64,000 nucleotides of DNA from Sphaeramia orbicularis (lineage: Eukaryota; Chordata; Actinopteri; Kurtiformes; Apogonidae): the NCBI RefSeq assembly GCF_902148855.1, contig NC_043972.1, positions 37,613,996 to 37,677,995 on the forward strand, in the 5' to 3' direction. Position 1 is the first letter of the stretch. Every line of letters starts with the position of its first letter. Below the pieces are notes generated by a model that saw only the letters and a list, made by a program, of their open reading frames with translations, searched no databases and was not told where the DNA came from. Below, in pieces: positions 61,305 through 64,000 of the stretch. Position numbers and translations under genes: made by a program.

Positions 61305-62456
61305 ATTTGAGTTACTTGTACATTCTATAAAATTTTCTGCTTTGTCATGTCTTTTGTTTCTTTCCCAGCTTTCTGAGTGTGTTACCTTCATCATAATCTA
61401 AAAGTGAAGACAATGAAAGTATCACCTTCGTTCTTTTGACAGTTGAAGTCAGTTAAAAATAACAAATGATTCATTTTATTGCTTTTATTGTAACGTTTTG
61501 TTGTCTTTTGGAAAATGTCCCACCTTATCTGGTTTGCATGTATTCACAACACAAAATAACACCACCGCTAAAGGAATATACTATTCAAGACAAAAAATTA
61601 CAGCATGACAAACAAATATTTAAACAACTCAACAACTGTGTGATGGATGCACCTCATGCATAAAAACACATAGTTCAATGCGGTATATGGGATTATTAAC
61701 ACTGCTTCAATTACAATAACATCTGCCAAGATGAGACGTGACACAACTGTACTTTGTTATGTTCTTGTGTGACTCATTCTTCACCTGCAGGTAACACCTC
61801 AAATGTGTGTGTGTGTATGTGTGTTTTCCCTCAAGTACATTTTTTAAAATATTATTGTCTATGCCCTCACTCACAGTCTTAAGCGATATCTTTAAAAATG
61901 CAAACCTAAAGAAAACCACATACAGCTCATTTCCTATTGTGTAATTCAAATCAAACTTCCTGTGTTGACTGAAGCAGTGACCACTAGAAACATGAGTATA
62001 TGTGATAATATAAGCTGATGGACAATGCACCAAAGGTGACTAAAAGACTGTGTAGGAAAAAAAAAAATAGAATGATATTAATAACAGATCAGAGAGGCAC
62101 TGACATGAGCTCAAAGGAAACGTGAGTTTAATTATTTGGACCTTTAGGTGAAAGTCCAATAGCAGGATGATGCAAAGTGTCTGTAGTGTTTCACAATAAT
62201 TTAATTTACCAGAAGACCCTTCATTTGAAACGGGAATAACCACAACAGTATTTAGTTCCTCACAAAACGAACCCAGTAGTTATTATTTTAAGGACATAAT
62301 ACTGAAAGTGGATTTGGCGTGTTCAGCTCTGTCCATCCTCTCAGCCTCTGGAGCAGTTTGTGGAAGTGAGAGGGTCTGTGTGACGCACAACCACCTTGTA
62401 CGCATTAAAAGAAAACCTCAACAGCTGGCGCTTTTAACCACCTTATGCATGTAGAC

Positions 62457-62658
62457 CAGGGGTGTCAAACTCAGATCCTCAAGGGCCGGTATCCTGCATG
62501 TTTTAGATGTTTCCCTCTTCCAACACACCTGATTCAAATGATGAGCCTATCATCCAACTCTGCAGAAGCCTGGTAACGACCGTCAGGTGTGCTGGAAGAG
62601 GGAAACTTCTAAAACATGCAGGATACCGGCCCTCGAGGACCGGAGTTTGACACCTGTG
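62457..62658. mobile_element. hAT MITE, 202 bases, with 8-base target duplication
   Basis: Flanked by ATGTAGAC at 62449-62456 and 62659-62666. Inverted ends: CAGGGGTGTCAAACTC and the inverse of GGAGTTTGACACCTGTG. The inner part (catgttttagatgtttccct) is shared with 17907-18108. Confidence 0.85.
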
Positions 62659-62698
62659 ATGTAGACCGTATGTCCCTTACAATCTGAACCTAATCCAA

Positions 62699-63310
62699 GG
62701 GTGTCAAACATGTGGCACACGGGCCAAAACCAGATCACCAAGGGTTCCAATCCAGCCCCCAAGATGAATTTGCAAAGTGCAAAAATTACACTGAAGATAT
62801 AACCAGTCAAGAGTGTCAAAGTGGTTTTAGTTCAGGGGCCACATACAGACGAGTATGATCTCAAATAAAACTAGAAGCACTCGGAGAGCGCAGACCTCCG
62901 CCAAGGCTGATCAGTGCCCCCCCCCGTGGGCCCCCCCACCCCCGATCACCACCAAAATTTAATCATTTCTTCCTTATCCCATTTCCAACAAACCCTGAAA
63001 ATTTCATCCAAATCTGTCCAAAACTTTTTGAGTTATGTTGCACACTAACGGACAGACAAACAAACAAACAAACAAACAAACAAACCCTGGCAAAAACATA
63101 ACCTCCTTGGCGGAGGTAATAATAGCTTAGTAACTTGTAAATAATGACGATAAATTTTCTTCTTGGTTTAATATGGAAAAAAGTATTACATTACATCTAT
63201 AAATAGTGAAAACTCCAAAAATTTTCAGAATTTTTCCATTAACACACTATCCCTTAACTTTTTATAGGACACACATAGAAATAATCTGAAATTCAAAATT
63301 TTAACCTTAG
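62699..63310. mobile_element. hAT remnant split by another repeat
   Basis: Flanking parts (gtgtcaaacatgtgg...; cttgtaaataatgac...) resemble the hAT element at 45487. Between them, 62873-63119 is the ggcggaggt repeat also seen at 7026-7210, in opposite orientation, with a short run of cytosines and an (ACAA)n tract. Confidence 0.55.
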
Positions 63311-64000
63311 TGTGTTATTGGAGGACATATCAAGACTTTATTATTGATTGTCATGTAGAAAATGAGGGTCAGTGAAGTTACCATATTTGGCTCCTTGCCT
63401 GTATGTGGCAAAAATAAATAAAATGAAATTAATAAATCCAAGAAGTATATATAAAAAGTATGAGAAAACACATGTGATGTCAAAGGAACATGTGTTTTAC
63501 TACATTAGAACATCACTTTTAGAACATTAGACCAACATAAGTGCTGATCCAGACCCCTGTCCACATCCACATTATCCATCATTCCTTACATTAGTACCAT
63601 TACTTCATGTAACCTAACAAAGCAGGTACACTCACTGTTCATTCAGAGGTGGCCCTTGCAGACCCTGTAGACCACATTGGACCTGAGATTTCTGACTCAC
63701 CGTCCTCACCAAGGTTAGAATAGTTTTGGATTTTTCATTATAGTTTAGTTTTATTTAGTTTTGACTTTTTTTTTCTCTAATTCAGTTAGTTTTAATTTGT
63801 TTTTAGACCAGGTTTGCTGGTTTTTATTAGTTTTCTTTTTTTTTTCAAAATGCCAAGTTTAATTTTAGTTTTAGTATTAATTTTACTTTGTTATATCTTT
63901 TATCTTCTTCTTCGTCGTATTCAAATAAATCCCAGACAGGACTCTGCTGCTTTCTCCCAACTTTAGTCTCCATGTTTCCAGGTAGAGTGGGGACCAGAAG

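Larger units (their letters stand above)
57490..64000. other. Gene-free repeat-rich right end
   Basis: Apart from the elements listed I see no gene on either strand. Several frames of 60-110 codons occur, but none has a recognisable domain, signal peptide plus splice structure, or paralogue in the window. The last 400 bases are T-rich with a TAGTTTTAGTTTT pattern typical of fish repeats. Confidence 0.6.

Noticed and set aside
61707-62033. 108-codon minus-strand frame
   Set aside because: Contains a TG-repeat translation and no family features.

Overview
The window is from a ray-finned (teleost, probably percomorph) fish. Genes are split by GT-AG introns. The spacers are AT-rich and full of Tc1/mariner, hAT and piggyBac-type DNA transposons and MITEs, LINE 3' ends and long microsatellites. 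The Toll-like receptor is of the TLR21/22 group, which is expanded in fish. I saw no retrovirus, LTR element or Polinton.

Layout, left to right. (1) 1-38.5 kb, plus strand: a cluster of immunoglobulin-superfamily genes. It holds the 3' half of a transmembrane CEACAM1-like gene with ITIM-type tyrosines (327-4307), a GPI-type three-Ig gene (8457-12229), a CEACAM-like N-A-B-GPI gene (16875-21909), and a large CEACAM5-like gene with one N domain, five A/B pairs and a GPI-type tail (26494-38544). (2) 39.2-40.0 kb, minus: a five-exon gene for a 121-residue secreted basic peptide with the CxC...CxC...C...C pattern and a C-terminal X-Pro-X end. I read this as a fish CXCL17. (3) 42.3-44.4 kb, minus: pafah1b3. 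(4) 46.98-49.5 kb, plus: a prr19-like gene. (5) 50.0-53.0 kb, minus: a single-coding-exon TLR. (6) 56.5-57.5 kb, minus: cornifelin (cnfn). (7) 57.5-64 kb: no gene seen, repeats only.

The gene set CEACAM, CXCL17, PAFAH1B3, PRR19, CNFN is the same neighbourhood known from human chromosome 19q13.2, and pafah1b3/prr19 keep their head-to-head arrangement. This synteny, together with the exon-by-exon reading of the small peptide, is the strongest result here: a non-mammalian CXCL17 that frame-based gene finding would miss, because every exon is under 100 bases. The TLR lies between prr19 and cnfn, where mammals have TMEM145 and MEGF8.

The CEACAM-like genes pair one inhibitory-type receptor with several GPI-type relatives, as mammalian CEACAM clusters do. 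All their Ig exons are flanked by phase-1 introns, which explains how the large gene could grow by exon-pair duplication. Splice sites, phases and translations were worked out by hand from the sequence; gene names rest on remembered family features and not on database searches.
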